Shown here in pieces: positions 1 through 6,352 of a stretch of DNA of 10,831 nucleotides. The stretch is taken from positions 1-10,831 of the forward strand of contig DATGIQ010000361.1 in NCBI GenBank assembly GCA_035295665.1. The letters are read 5' to 3'. Every line of letters begins with the position of its first letter. Position 1 is the stretch's first letter. Below the pieces are notes generated by a model. The model was not told the origin of the DNA. It was given only the letters and a program-made list of their open reading frames with translations, and ran no database searches. Both the position numbers and the translations under genes were made by a program. Origin of the DNA: DATGIQ01 sp035295665. Its GTDB lineage: Bacteria; Planctomycetota; Planctomycetia; Gemmatales; Gemmataceae.

Positions 1-1
1 C

Positions 2-1228
2 CAAACTGCCGATCGGCATGGCATCGTCGGCAACGGCTGGCTCTGGCGGGAGACGGGAGAGGTCCGATTCTGGCAACAATCGAATCGCCTGCTCCAAGCT
101 AAGCCGCTTTACCAAACGGCACGCCGCTTGGCACAGGAACGCGGCCGAGCATTTCGCTGTGCCAAGCTGTTTTGGTGGTTCAATCAAGGGGCCGCCGTGG
201 ACATCAGCGTGACGCCAAAACCGCATTACGGAGCGGATGGCAACAAAGCCTTTGGCATCTTCGCCACGCCGGAGGGGCTGGGCGAACGGCTGGAGCAACA
301 GCTGGGGCCCTTCCCTTTCCATACCTTTTGGGGTCCTCTCGCCGGCCTGGCTAGCACGCAGTGGATCGCCCACTGTGCCGCGGAAGTGCTCCGAGCAGAA
401 CGGCCGGACCTGACCCTCGTTTACCTTCCCCACCTCGATTATGATCCGCAGCGTTTCGGTCCGGCGGGGTGTAATATGCCTCGGCTTGTCGCAGAGCTGG
501 ACGAGGCGGCGGCCCCGCTCTTGGACGCGGCCAAGGAGACGGGGACTTTGGTCTGGATCCTGAGCGAATATGGGCATGTGCAGGTGCAACGGGCCGTCCT
601 CCTCAACCGCACGCTGCGGCGGGCTGGTCTCCTCGCCGTCCGACGGGGGCCTTTCGGCGAAATGTGGGAACCCTTCACGAGCCGAGCCTTCGCCGTCTGC
701 GATCATCAATTGGCCCACATCTATGTGAACGATCCGGCGGATATCCCCGCGGTGCACGAGCGGATGGCCGGGTTGCCTGGAGTGGCCCGCGTGTTGGCCG
801 GTGAACAGCGGGCGGAACTGGATCTTACCCACACCCGTGCAGGGGATCTGGTTGCCCTTGCTGAAGCGGATGCCTGGTTCGCCTATCCGTTCTGGTTGGA
901 AGACCGGCAAGCTCCCGACTATGCACGAACGGTCGATATCCATCGCAAACCTGGCTACGATCCGTGTGAACTTTTCTTCGATCCCCGCCTTTGGTGGCCG
1001 CGCGGCCGAGCCTTGCTGCGCCTCGTCCAGAAAAAAGTGGGGTTCCGAGCGCTCCTGGATGTAGTCCCGCTCGATCCGGAGCTGGTTCGGGGTAGTCACG
1101 GGCTGCGGGCGGCTGCGCGCGCCGACCGGCCCATCCTGATCGGCAATGGCCCGGCTCCCGGTCCGTCCGATTTGCCCATGACCGCTGTACACGATCTGGT
1201 TTTGCAGGCGTTGGAACGCGCGCAATAG
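2..1228 (+). CDS. Alkaline-phosphatase-superfamily protein (nucleotide pyrophosphatase/phosphodiesterase-like), 5' partial
   Basis: The frame is open from the first bases of the window, so the N-terminus, including the usual Thr/Ser nucleophile region, is missing; 408 residues are visible (residue 1 at base 2). The internal ATG/TTG at about 128 is not the real start, because the upstream frame already reads family-like sequence (HGIVGNGWLWRE at about residues 6-17). The fragment matches the type I phosphodiesterase/nucleotide pyrophosphatase group of the alkaline phosphatase superfamily: candidate metal ligands are in LPHLDYD (Asp146/Asp148), SEYGH (Glu189, His192) and RGSHG (His366). Known members are metal-dependent hydrolases of phosphate mono- or diesters. 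Related proteins occur beside ebo (metabolite-trafficking) gene clusters in some bacteria, but no ebo genes are visible here, so that link is only a possibility. The substrate cannot be named. The family is fairly secure, the exact function is not. Confidence 0.8.
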   Translation, partial: QTADRHGIVGNGWLWRETGEVRFWQQSNRLLQAKPLYQTARRLAQERGRAFRCAKLFWWFNQGAAVDISVTPKPHYGADGNKAFGIFATPEGLGERLEQQLGPFPFHTFWGPLAGLASTQWIAHCAAEVLRAERPDLTLVYLPHLDYDPQRFGPAGCNMPRLVAELDEAAAPLLDAAKETGTLVWILSEYGHVQVQRAVLLNRTLRRAGLLAVRRGPFGEMWEPFTSRAFAVCDHQLAHIYVNDPADIPAVHERMAGLPGVARVLAGEQRAELDLTHTRAGDLVALAEADAWFAYPFWLEDRQAPDYARTVDIHRKPGYDPCELFFDPRLWWPRGRALLRLVQKKVGFRALLDVVPLDPELVRGSHGLRAAARADRPILIGNGPAPGPSDLPMTAVHDLVLQALERAQ

Positions 1229-1244
1229 AACGCAGAGAATCGTG

Positions 1245-1262
1245 GATCGGGAGAATCCGATC
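1245..1262. terminator. Small stem-loop after the phosphodiesterase gene
   Basis: A perfect 6-bp inverted repeat, GATCGG-GAGAAT-CCGATC, begins 16 bases after the stop codon at 1228. Its position suits a 3' end structure, but no T-run follows and the stem is short, so a terminator role is only an inference. Confidence 0.2.
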
Positions 1263-1333
1263 TGCGAAAACCCGCCGAATCTGTATTCTTCCGCGTTCTG
1301 TTTACGGCACGCTCAGAATCTGCGACGTACAGT

Positions 1334-1342
1334 TGCTATAGA
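1334..1342 (+). promoter_or_regulatory. Extended -10 candidate for the first kinase
   Basis: TGCTATAGA fits an extended -10 element (TGn followed by TATAGA), about 30 bases before the kinase ATG at 1374. There is no convincing -35 hexamer at the right distance. A weak purine-rich GGGGTGGA (1360-1367) could act as the ribosome binding site. Confidence 0.35.
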
Positions 1343-1373
1343 CTGCGCTTTAGTCTCCTGGGGTGGATAGTGC

Positions 1374-2738
1374 ATGGTGGGCCGTATTTTTCTTGGCCGA
1401 TATGAAGCGCTCCGCCAACTGGGCGAAGGCGGCATGGGCCGCGTCTATCTGGCCCGCCAGTTGGACCTGGGCCGACAAGTCGTCGTCAAGGTCATGCACG
1501 AACAGGTAGCGGCCGACCCGCATTTCCGCGACCGGTTTCAACGCGAAACGCTGCTGATGGCACGGTTCCAGCATCCGTACGCCGTGACCCTCTACGATGC
1601 CTCGCTGAACGATCCGGAAGGGCCGTGCATCATCATGGAATACATCCGGGGTGTAACCCTGGACGTGCTCCTGGAGCGCAACACCCGGTTGAGTCCGCCG
1701 CGGGTCGGTCGGTTGCTCGGGCAGTTGGGCGAGGTGCTCCAGGCTGCGCATGCCCAAGGAATTGTTCACCGAGACCTCAAACCGGCCAACCTCATGGTTG
1801 TCGACCCGGACACGCCCTACGAAAAGATCAAGGTGATGGATTTCGGCCTGGCGACGCTCCTCGACCCCATTTCCCTAAAGAAGCTCACCGACACCAAGGC
1901 GGAGTTTGCGGTCGGCACTCCGGGATACATCAGCCCTGAACAGGTCCGTGGCGAACCCATGGATCATCGTGGTGACCTGTATAGCGTCGGCGTCATCCTG
2001 TACGAGCTGTTGTGCGGCAAGCTTCCCTTCACGGGGTCGTCGTCCATGGAAGTGATGCTTGCCCATGCCAACGCCGAGCCGCCCACGTTTGCCGAGATGG
2101 GGGCCGGCGAATGGGTGCCGCCCGGCGTCGAAGCACTCGTCCGCGCCTGCCTGGCCAAGGAGCCGAACAAACGCCCGGCCAATGCGCGAGAGCTCATCGA
2201 ACGCTACGAAACGGCGTTGGACCACGAACAGGTCGTGAAACAGCAAACCTTGCCGCCCGAACATCCCCGGGCCCAGCAGCTCGAAGCCCCTCCGCCAGTT
2301 CCGGCGAACTATGTCAACCCCACCCGCAACGATCCTTATGCCATCGTGCATGAGCTGGAAGCATGGATGCCGGAGCGCATCGCGGCCTACAAGCTCTTCG
2401 GCTTCGTGCAAGATGCCGGCGGCCAAGTGGTCGAAAGTGTTCCCGGCCGGATTCGTGTTCACCTGGGAGGCGCGCAAAGTGCCTACGGTTGGGGCAGCCC
2501 GGGGCCGCTCTCCTGGCTGGGGATCGGCCGAAAGGCGGCCCAGATTGAAATGGAACTCAATCTCCAACGGACCGACCCGGGACGGGAGAATTTGCTGCGC
2601 ATCACCGTGGCCCTGCGTGCACTCAATAAAGGAGACCGGGCCAGTGTCGAATGGCGCGCCCGCTGTAATCAAATCTTCTGCGACTTGCGGGGCTATCTCC
2701 TGGGACAAAGCGGTGCCGTGGTCGAACCGAGGGGATGA
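1374..2738 (+). CDS. Hanks-type serine/threonine protein kinase with unrecognised C-terminal domain
   Basis: A 454-residue predicted cytoplasmic kinase. All core elements are present: glycine loop GEGGMG at 17-22, ATP-binding Lys39, helix-C Glu58, catalytic HRDLKPAN at 132-139, DFG at 156-158, GTPGYISPE at 181-189 and DLYSVG at 201-206, so it should be an active Ser/Thr kinase of the PknB-like bacterial group. The kinase domain ends near residue 282 and a Pro-rich linker follows (about 290-318). The last 130 residues begin with an Ala-Trp-Met-Pro stretch and form a mixed domain that I do not recognise. I see no transmembrane segment, unlike many PknB homologues and unlike the second kinase in this window. 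The ATG at 1374 lies just before the glycine loop, which fits the usual short N-terminus. The target is unknown. Neighbouring genes are separated by about 145 bases on each side, suggesting single-gene transcription. Confidence 0.92.
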   Translation: MVGRIFLGRYEALRQLGEGGMGRVYLARQLDLGRQVVVKVMHEQVAADPHFRDRFQRETLLMARFQHPYAVTLYDASLNDPEGPCIIMEYIRGVTLDVLLERNTRLSPPRVGRLLGQLGEVLQAAHAQGIVHRDLKPANLMVVDPDTPYEKIKVMDFGLATLLDPISLKKLTDTKAEFAVGTPGYISPEQVRGEPMDHRGDLYSVGVILYELLCGKLPFTGSSSMEVMLAHANAEPPTFAEMGAGEWVPPGVEALVRACLAKEPNKRPANARELIERYETALDHEQVVKQQTLPPEHPRAQQLEAPPPVPANYVNPTRNDPYAIVHELEAWMPERIAAYKLFGFVQDAGGQVVESVPGRIRVHLGGAQSAYGWGSPGPLSWLGIGRKAAQIEMELNLQRTDPGRENLLRITVALRALNKGDRASVEWRARCNQIFCDLRGYLLGQSGAVVEPRG

Positions 2739-2772
2739 TCCGGCCTCCTCAGCAAGCAACGCGGAAAAGTCG

Positions 2773-2800
2773 TTGACTCCGCTCACAAATTCACTAATAT
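2773..2800 (+). promoter_or_regulatory. Sigma70-like promoter upstream of the SulP gene
   Basis: TTGACT (2773-2778) and TAATAT (2795-2800) are separated by 16 bases and lie in the only AT-rich patch between the kinase stop and the transporter start. Transcription would begin near 2807, leaving a leader of about 80 bases that contains CCCCC and GGGGG blocks able to pair loosely. A role for that pairing is speculative. Confidence 0.45.
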
Positions 2801-2887
2801 CATCAAAATAATAAACATTCTTCGGGCCCCCTTCCGACCGATAAAGCAGGGGGTGTCCCGTGTCCCGCGGTTCCACGGACGTCTCTG

Positions 2888-4759
2888 ATGAGCCAGGCAC
2901 TTCAACCGCAGACCACTGGCGTTGAGTACGAACCGACCGGGGAAGAGATGTCCGTAGCACCTCGGTGGAGCGGTTGGTTGCTGCGCATCGTCCCTGCCTT
3001 CGGATCGCTGCGGACGTATTCGGTCGCCGATTTGGCAGCGGATACGCTGGCCGGTCTAACCGTGGCAACGTTGGCCGTGCCCCAGGCAATGGCCTATGCA
3101 ACCATTGCGGGGATTCCAGCCCAGCACGGCCTGTACACGGCCATCGTCATGACGGCCGTCGGCGCCTTGTTCGCCTCCTCGCGGCAATTGATCAACGGAC
3201 CGACCAACGCCCTATCCATTGCCCTGTTCAGTGCACTCGCGTTGATCCCGGCGGAAGAAAAGATCCCTGCGGCCATCGTGCTGGCGCTCCTGGTTGGCTT
3301 GGTCCAGCTTGGCATCACCTTTCTTCGCTTGGGGGACTTGACTCGATATATCTCGCAGGCGGTCATTGTCGGCTTTACGGCTGGGGCGGCGTTGCTTCTT
3401 GTGCTGGATCAACTGAAAAACCTGCTAGGGATTCCCGGCAGGGGCGAGCCCGGGGATCATTTTCTCAAACGATTTTGGCTGACGATTTCCCAGGGGACCG
3501 AGGTCCACGGCTGGACGGTGGCTATCGGAATCGGCACGATCGCACTCGTGTTGGGTCTGAGTTGGCTGAATCGACAATTCCAGCGTTTGGGCTATCGGAT
3601 CGCCATTCCCGAACTCATGACCCCGGTCGTGATCATGGGCCTGCTGGTCTGGGCATTCCGTCTGGACCTGAACCGCGTGCAGATTCTGGACCATATCCCC
3701 GCAGCCTTTCCGCCATTCCAGGTGCCGCACGTGAACTGGGCCCTGGTGCAGAAGCTGACAGGGAGCGCTCTCGCCCTGGCCGTCCTGGGATTGCTGGAGG
3801 CATTGGCAATGGCCAAGGCGATCGCCATTCGGACGAACGAGAAACTCGACCTGCACCAGCAATGTTTGAGCGAAGGATTGGCCAACGTGGCAGGGAGCTT
3901 CTTCCAGTGCATCCCCGGTTCCGGCTCGCTGACGCGCTCGGCGATCAATCAGCAAGCCGGGGCGGTCACGCAATGGTCAGGCGTGATCTCGGCTGGGGCC
4001 GTGGCCGTGACGGTTATGCTGCTCGGGCAACTGGCGCGCTACATTCCGCAGGCGGCCCTTGCCGGGCTCCTCATGGTGACCGCCTGGCGCATGGTCGACC
4101 GTAGCCAGCTTCTCTACCACCTGCGGGCAACTCGTTTCGATGCCGGCATCGTCGTGGCGACCGCGCTGGCGGCGATCTTTGTCTCGATCGAGTTCTGCAT
4201 TTTGATCGGTGTGTTTCTGTCGTTCGTCCTCTATGTGCCGCGGGCCGCCCGCATCCACCTGACCGAGCTCACGCTCACCCCGGAGCGCGTGGTCCGCGAA
4301 CGGGTGTGGACCGATCCACCCTGTGGCCGCATGCTGTTGTACAACCTCGAAGGCGAACTTTTCTTTGGCTCGGCCCCTGTGCTGGAAGAACACCTGGCGA
4401 CGATCGAGCGCCGGGCCGGGGAGGGCATCCGGGTGATCGTCTTACGGATGAAGCGCGTTCGCAATCCTGACGCCGTCTGCCTGGGGCTTCTCGATCGATT
4501 CATCGATCGGATGCAGACCCGCAAGATCACGGTGCTTCTGTGCGGCGTGCGGCGGGACCTCGCCCGGACATTCCGCAGCACAGGACTGGAGCAACGGCTC
4601 GGTGCCGAGCGGATCTTCCGGGAAACGCCGAGCATCTGGTCGAGCACCCTCGACGCCGTTCGCCACGCCTATGATCTCCTGGGGAACGATCTGTGTGCCA
4701 CCTGCCCGCGCCGGAATGAATTGGCCAGCGGGAAGGAAAGTTGGTACTACATGATTTGA
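2888..4759 (+). CDS. SulP-family anion transporter with C-terminal STAS domain
   Basis: A 623-residue inner-membrane protein of the SulP (SLC26) family, which moves sulfate, bicarbonate or other anions. Family signatures are visible: the first-helix motif VPQAMAYA at 64-71, GPTNALS at 104-110, and PGSGSLTRSAIN at 343-354, set in a series of hydrophobic helices from about residue 45 to 455. A STAS domain follows from about 478 to 598. At the place where SpoIIAA-like STAS domains carry a phosphorylatable DSSG, this protein has Pro-Asp528-Ala-Val-Cys, so the acceptor Ser/Thr is missing. The tail carries a C-x2-C pair (CATC). Length is typical of bacterial SulP proteins. The ATG at 2888 has no clear Shine-Dalgarno sequence; an in-frame ATG at 2948 follows GGGGAAGAG very closely and is a possible alternative start that would leave all helices intact. 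The transported anion cannot be told from sequence, and no sulfate-assimilation or carbonic-anhydrase gene is nearby. Confidence 0.93.
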   Translation: MSQALQPQTTGVEYEPTGEEMSVAPRWSGWLLRIVPAFGSLRTYSVADLAADTLAGLTVATLAVPQAMAYATIAGIPAQHGLYTAIVMTAVGALFASSRQLINGPTNALSIALFSALALIPAEEKIPAAIVLALLVGLVQLGITFLRLGDLTRYISQAVIVGFTAGAALLLVLDQLKNLLGIPGRGEPGDHFLKRFWLTISQGTEVHGWTVAIGIGTIALVLGLSWLNRQFQRLGYRIAIPELMTPVVIMGLLVWAFRLDLNRVQILDHIPAAFPPFQVPHVNWALVQKLTGSALALAVLGLLEALAMAKAIAIRTNEKLDLHQQCLSEGLANVAGSFFQCIPGSGSLTRSAINQQAGAVTQWSGVISAGAVAVTVMLLGQLARYIPQAALAGLLMVTAWRMVDRSQLLYHLRATRFDAGIVVATALAAIFVSIEFCILIGVFLSFVLYVPRAARIHLTELTLTPERVVRERVWTDPPCGRMLLYNLEGELFFGSAPVLEEHLATIERRAGEGIRVIVLRMKRVRNPDAVCLGLLDRFIDRMQTRKITVLLCGVRRDLARTFRSTGLEQRLGAERIFRETPSIWSSTLDAVRHAYDLLGNDLCATCPRRNELASGKESWYYMI

Positions 4760-4840
4760 AGCCCGGCACTCATTTTTGCCAGCGAATCCGTGACGCAGAC
4801 GTTTGCTCACGCTCGGCCAATGGTATTGGTAGCGGATTTT

Positions 4841-4846
4841 TATACT
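4841..4846 (+). promoter_or_regulatory. -10-like TATACT upstream of the sigma relic
   Basis: TATACT follows a run of T and lies about 50 bases before the ribosome site and ATG of the sigma relic. No matching -35 is seen at 16-18 bases. It may be the surviving promoter of the decayed gene. Confidence 0.25.
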
Positions 4847-4897
4847 TGGCGCGCACATCTTCCGCAATTCTCACGCTTCTTTCTGTAGAGGATTGGC

Positions 4898-5193
4898 ATG
4901 GCAGACGAGCCGACCAATCCGAATAACAGGCGCTCGGGCTGGCGGAATCCCTCGCCAAGCTACCGGCGGACCAACGCCAGGCCGTGGAGCGGCACCATCT
5001 GCAAGGTTGTCCCCAGGCCGAAGTGGCCCGTCACATGAATCGGAGCAAAGGGGCCGTGGCTGCCCTGTTGTTCCGAGGCCTGACGAAGTTGCGTCAGGTC
5101 CTGGCAGACTCTGAGGCAGATCTCCATGATGATCCCGCTCGGAGCCACAAGGGCGAGGTGCAAAGCGTGGCCATCAGTCCGGATAGCAAGTGA
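4898..5193 (+). pseudogene. Relic of an ECF sigma factor fused to the start of a WD40 repeat
   Basis: From about 4927 to 5110 the frame reads sigma region 4 of a planctomycete-type ECF sigma factor: LPADQRQAVERHHLQG, then a helix-turn-helix (EVARHMNRSKGAVAALLFRG) and KLRQVL. After only about 13 more residues it reads KGEVQSVAISPDSK, the opening of a WD40 repeat, then stops at 5191-5193. Region 2 is absent. In this frame a TAA at 4924-4926 blocks any upstream extension. A good ribosome site, AGAGGA (4887-4892), precedes an ATG at 4898, but that ATG opens the wrong frame and ends after 45 codons at about 5035. The simplest reading is a sigma-WD40 fusion gene (an architecture known in planctomycetes) that lost its middle and most of its WD40 part and was frameshifted. 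A short functional peptide from GTG 4984 is possible but less likely. Confidence 0.65.
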
Positions 5194-5219
5194 GGAGGAG
5201 CCGAAGCTTGGCGGCCAAC

Positions 5220-5228
5220 TGTTATAAT
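5220..5228 (+). promoter_or_regulatory. Perfect extended -10 element for the membrane TlpA-like gene
   Basis: TGTTATAAT is an exact extended -10 (TGn plus TATAAT). It lies 70 bases before the ATG at 5299, just after the end of the sigma relic. No good -35 is present at the expected distance; the TG extension can compensate for this in sigma70-type promoters. Confidence 0.5.
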
Positions 5229-5298
5229 ATGCCGGGCACGCGATAGCATTGGCCTGGCAGTTCAACCACCCATTTAGCCATCATGGAGCACGTTCATC

Positions 5299-6291
5299 AT
5301 GGCATCTACCACACGACAGGATCCGCTTGCGCGTTCCCCACATCGGGGGATCCGCACAGCAGTTACCGGTGTGCTGCTCATCCTGGGCATCGCGGCAGCT
5401 ATCGCAGGGCTGGGGAGCGGGGTCGTTTGGTTGCTGACCGGTGGCTTTCCTCCAGTGCAATGGACGGGCCGCATCAGCCTGTTCGGAGTGGTCCTGGGCG
5501 GAGCCTTTGTGCTGTGTCGCTTGATCTGCGGCGGGGGTATGGACGTGAACTTCACGCTGCGAATTGCCAAGGGCGACCTTGCATCCCTCAGCGGATTCTT
5601 GGGGGTTCTCCTTGCAGGCTATCTTGCGCAGGAGGTGTTGCCGGTTGCAAGCGGGGATCCAGCTAGCCTGGCGATTGGCAGCGCCGTGGAAATCTCCGGT
5701 CCCACGCTCGACGGCGGCCACTTCGATCTCGCGGAACACCGTGGCAAAGTGGTACTGGTGGATTTCTGGGCGACGTGGTGCGGGCCGTGCATCGCAGAAT
5801 TGCCCCATATTCGGGAAGCCTACGATCAATACCACGCTCAGGGATTGGACGTGGTCGGTGTCAATCTGGATTCTCGGCGTTCCGCCCTGGTCCGTTTCCT
5901 GAAAACTACCCCGCTTCCCTGGCCCCAGATCTTCTTCGATGCAGCCGGCAACCCCAACTTTCAGAATCCACTGGCGGCTCGTTTCGACATTCAAACGATC
6001 CCCTGTCTCTTGGTCATCGACCGCGATGGGAAGCTTGTAGCTCGCGATGTCCGTGGCAAGCAAATGTCGACGGCAGTTGCGGCGGCCTTGGGCCAACCAG
6101 TTGCGCCGTCCGAGCGGATCGCGGGCACTGCTTTTCAGGCCTTGGGATGGATGGGCTACGGCGTTCTGTTCGCTCCAGTTTGGCTAGTCCTGGTGTGTGG
6201 ACTGGGCGTGGCAACCTTGGCCGGTCTCGCCGAGGCAACGGTTCGGCGTTCCTTCGCCCAACCACGGCCGACGGAGAGAGCAAGCAGTTAG
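5299..6291 (+). CDS. Membrane-anchored TlpA/ResA-like thiol-disulfide oxidoreductase (Cys type)
   Basis: A 330-residue protein with a thioredoxin-fold domain at about 123-265, carrying WCGPC (Cys161, Cys164) and the cis-proline loop TIP (Pro235, followed by Cys236). Three hydrophobic segments precede it (about 21-47, 59-77 and 97-113), and another hydrophobic stretch lies after it (about 278-312), so the redox domain is held between membrane spans. Ordinary TlpA/ResA proteins have one N-terminal anchor. The domain most likely faces the cell envelope and reduces disulfides there, as in the TlpA/ResA family; the partner is unknown. The ATG at 5299 has a weak GGAG ten bases upstream; an ATG at 5283 in another frame is not used. 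It is transcribed alone and meets the selenoprotein gene tail to tail. It has the normal Cys-x-x-Cys site, which makes it a useful contrast with that neighbour. Confidence 0.88.
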   Translation: MASTTRQDPLARSPHRGIRTAVTGVLLILGIAAAIAGLGSGVVWLLTGGFPPVQWTGRISLFGVVLGGAFVLCRLICGGGMDVNFTLRIAKGDLASLSGFLGVLLAGYLAQEVLPVASGDPASLAIGSAVEISGPTLDGGHFDLAEHRGKVVLVDFWATWCGPCIAELPHIREAYDQYHAQGLDVVGVNLDSRRSALVRFLKTTPLPWPQIFFDAAGNPNFQNPLAARFDIQTIPCLLVIDRDGKLVARDVRGKQMSTAVAAALGQPVAPSERIAGTAFQALGWMGYGVLFAPVWLVLVCGLGVATLAGLAEATVRRSFAQPRPTERASS

Positions 6292-6313
6292 GCCAGCGAG
6301 TCCGTTCGCTGGC
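6292..6313. terminator. Bidirectional hairpin between two convergent genes
   Basis: GCCAGCGA (6292-6299) and TCGCTGGC (6306-6313) form a perfect 8-bp stem with a 6-base loop. It starts immediately after the stop codon of the membrane TlpA-like gene and lies in the 61-base gap before the 3' end of the opposing gene. No strong T-run follows on either strand (only GTTTG on the plus strand), so termination may be imperfect or assisted. Confidence 0.5.
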
Positions 6314-6352
6314 GTTTGCGGCTCATTCAGACATTGTGGGCACGGGGCGCAG

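Noticed and set aside
2729..2747. A bulged hairpin (GAGG/CCTC with inner GGA/TCC) over the stop codon of the first kinase
   Set aside because: The stem is short, interrupted by a two-base bulge and has no T-run, so I do not call it a terminator.
1875..3101. A 408-codon minus-strand open frame across the kinase and transporter
   Set aside because: It is antisense to two well-supported genes and their promoter region, and its translation shows no domain.
4773..4790. A possible terminator after the SulP gene (GGCA...TGCC with T-run in the loop)
   Set aside because: Only four base pairs, and the T-run lies within the loop, not after the stem.
5281..6096. A 271-codon minus-strand open frame
   Set aside because: It is antisense to the membrane TlpA-like gene with its intact WCGPC motif; no domain is seen.
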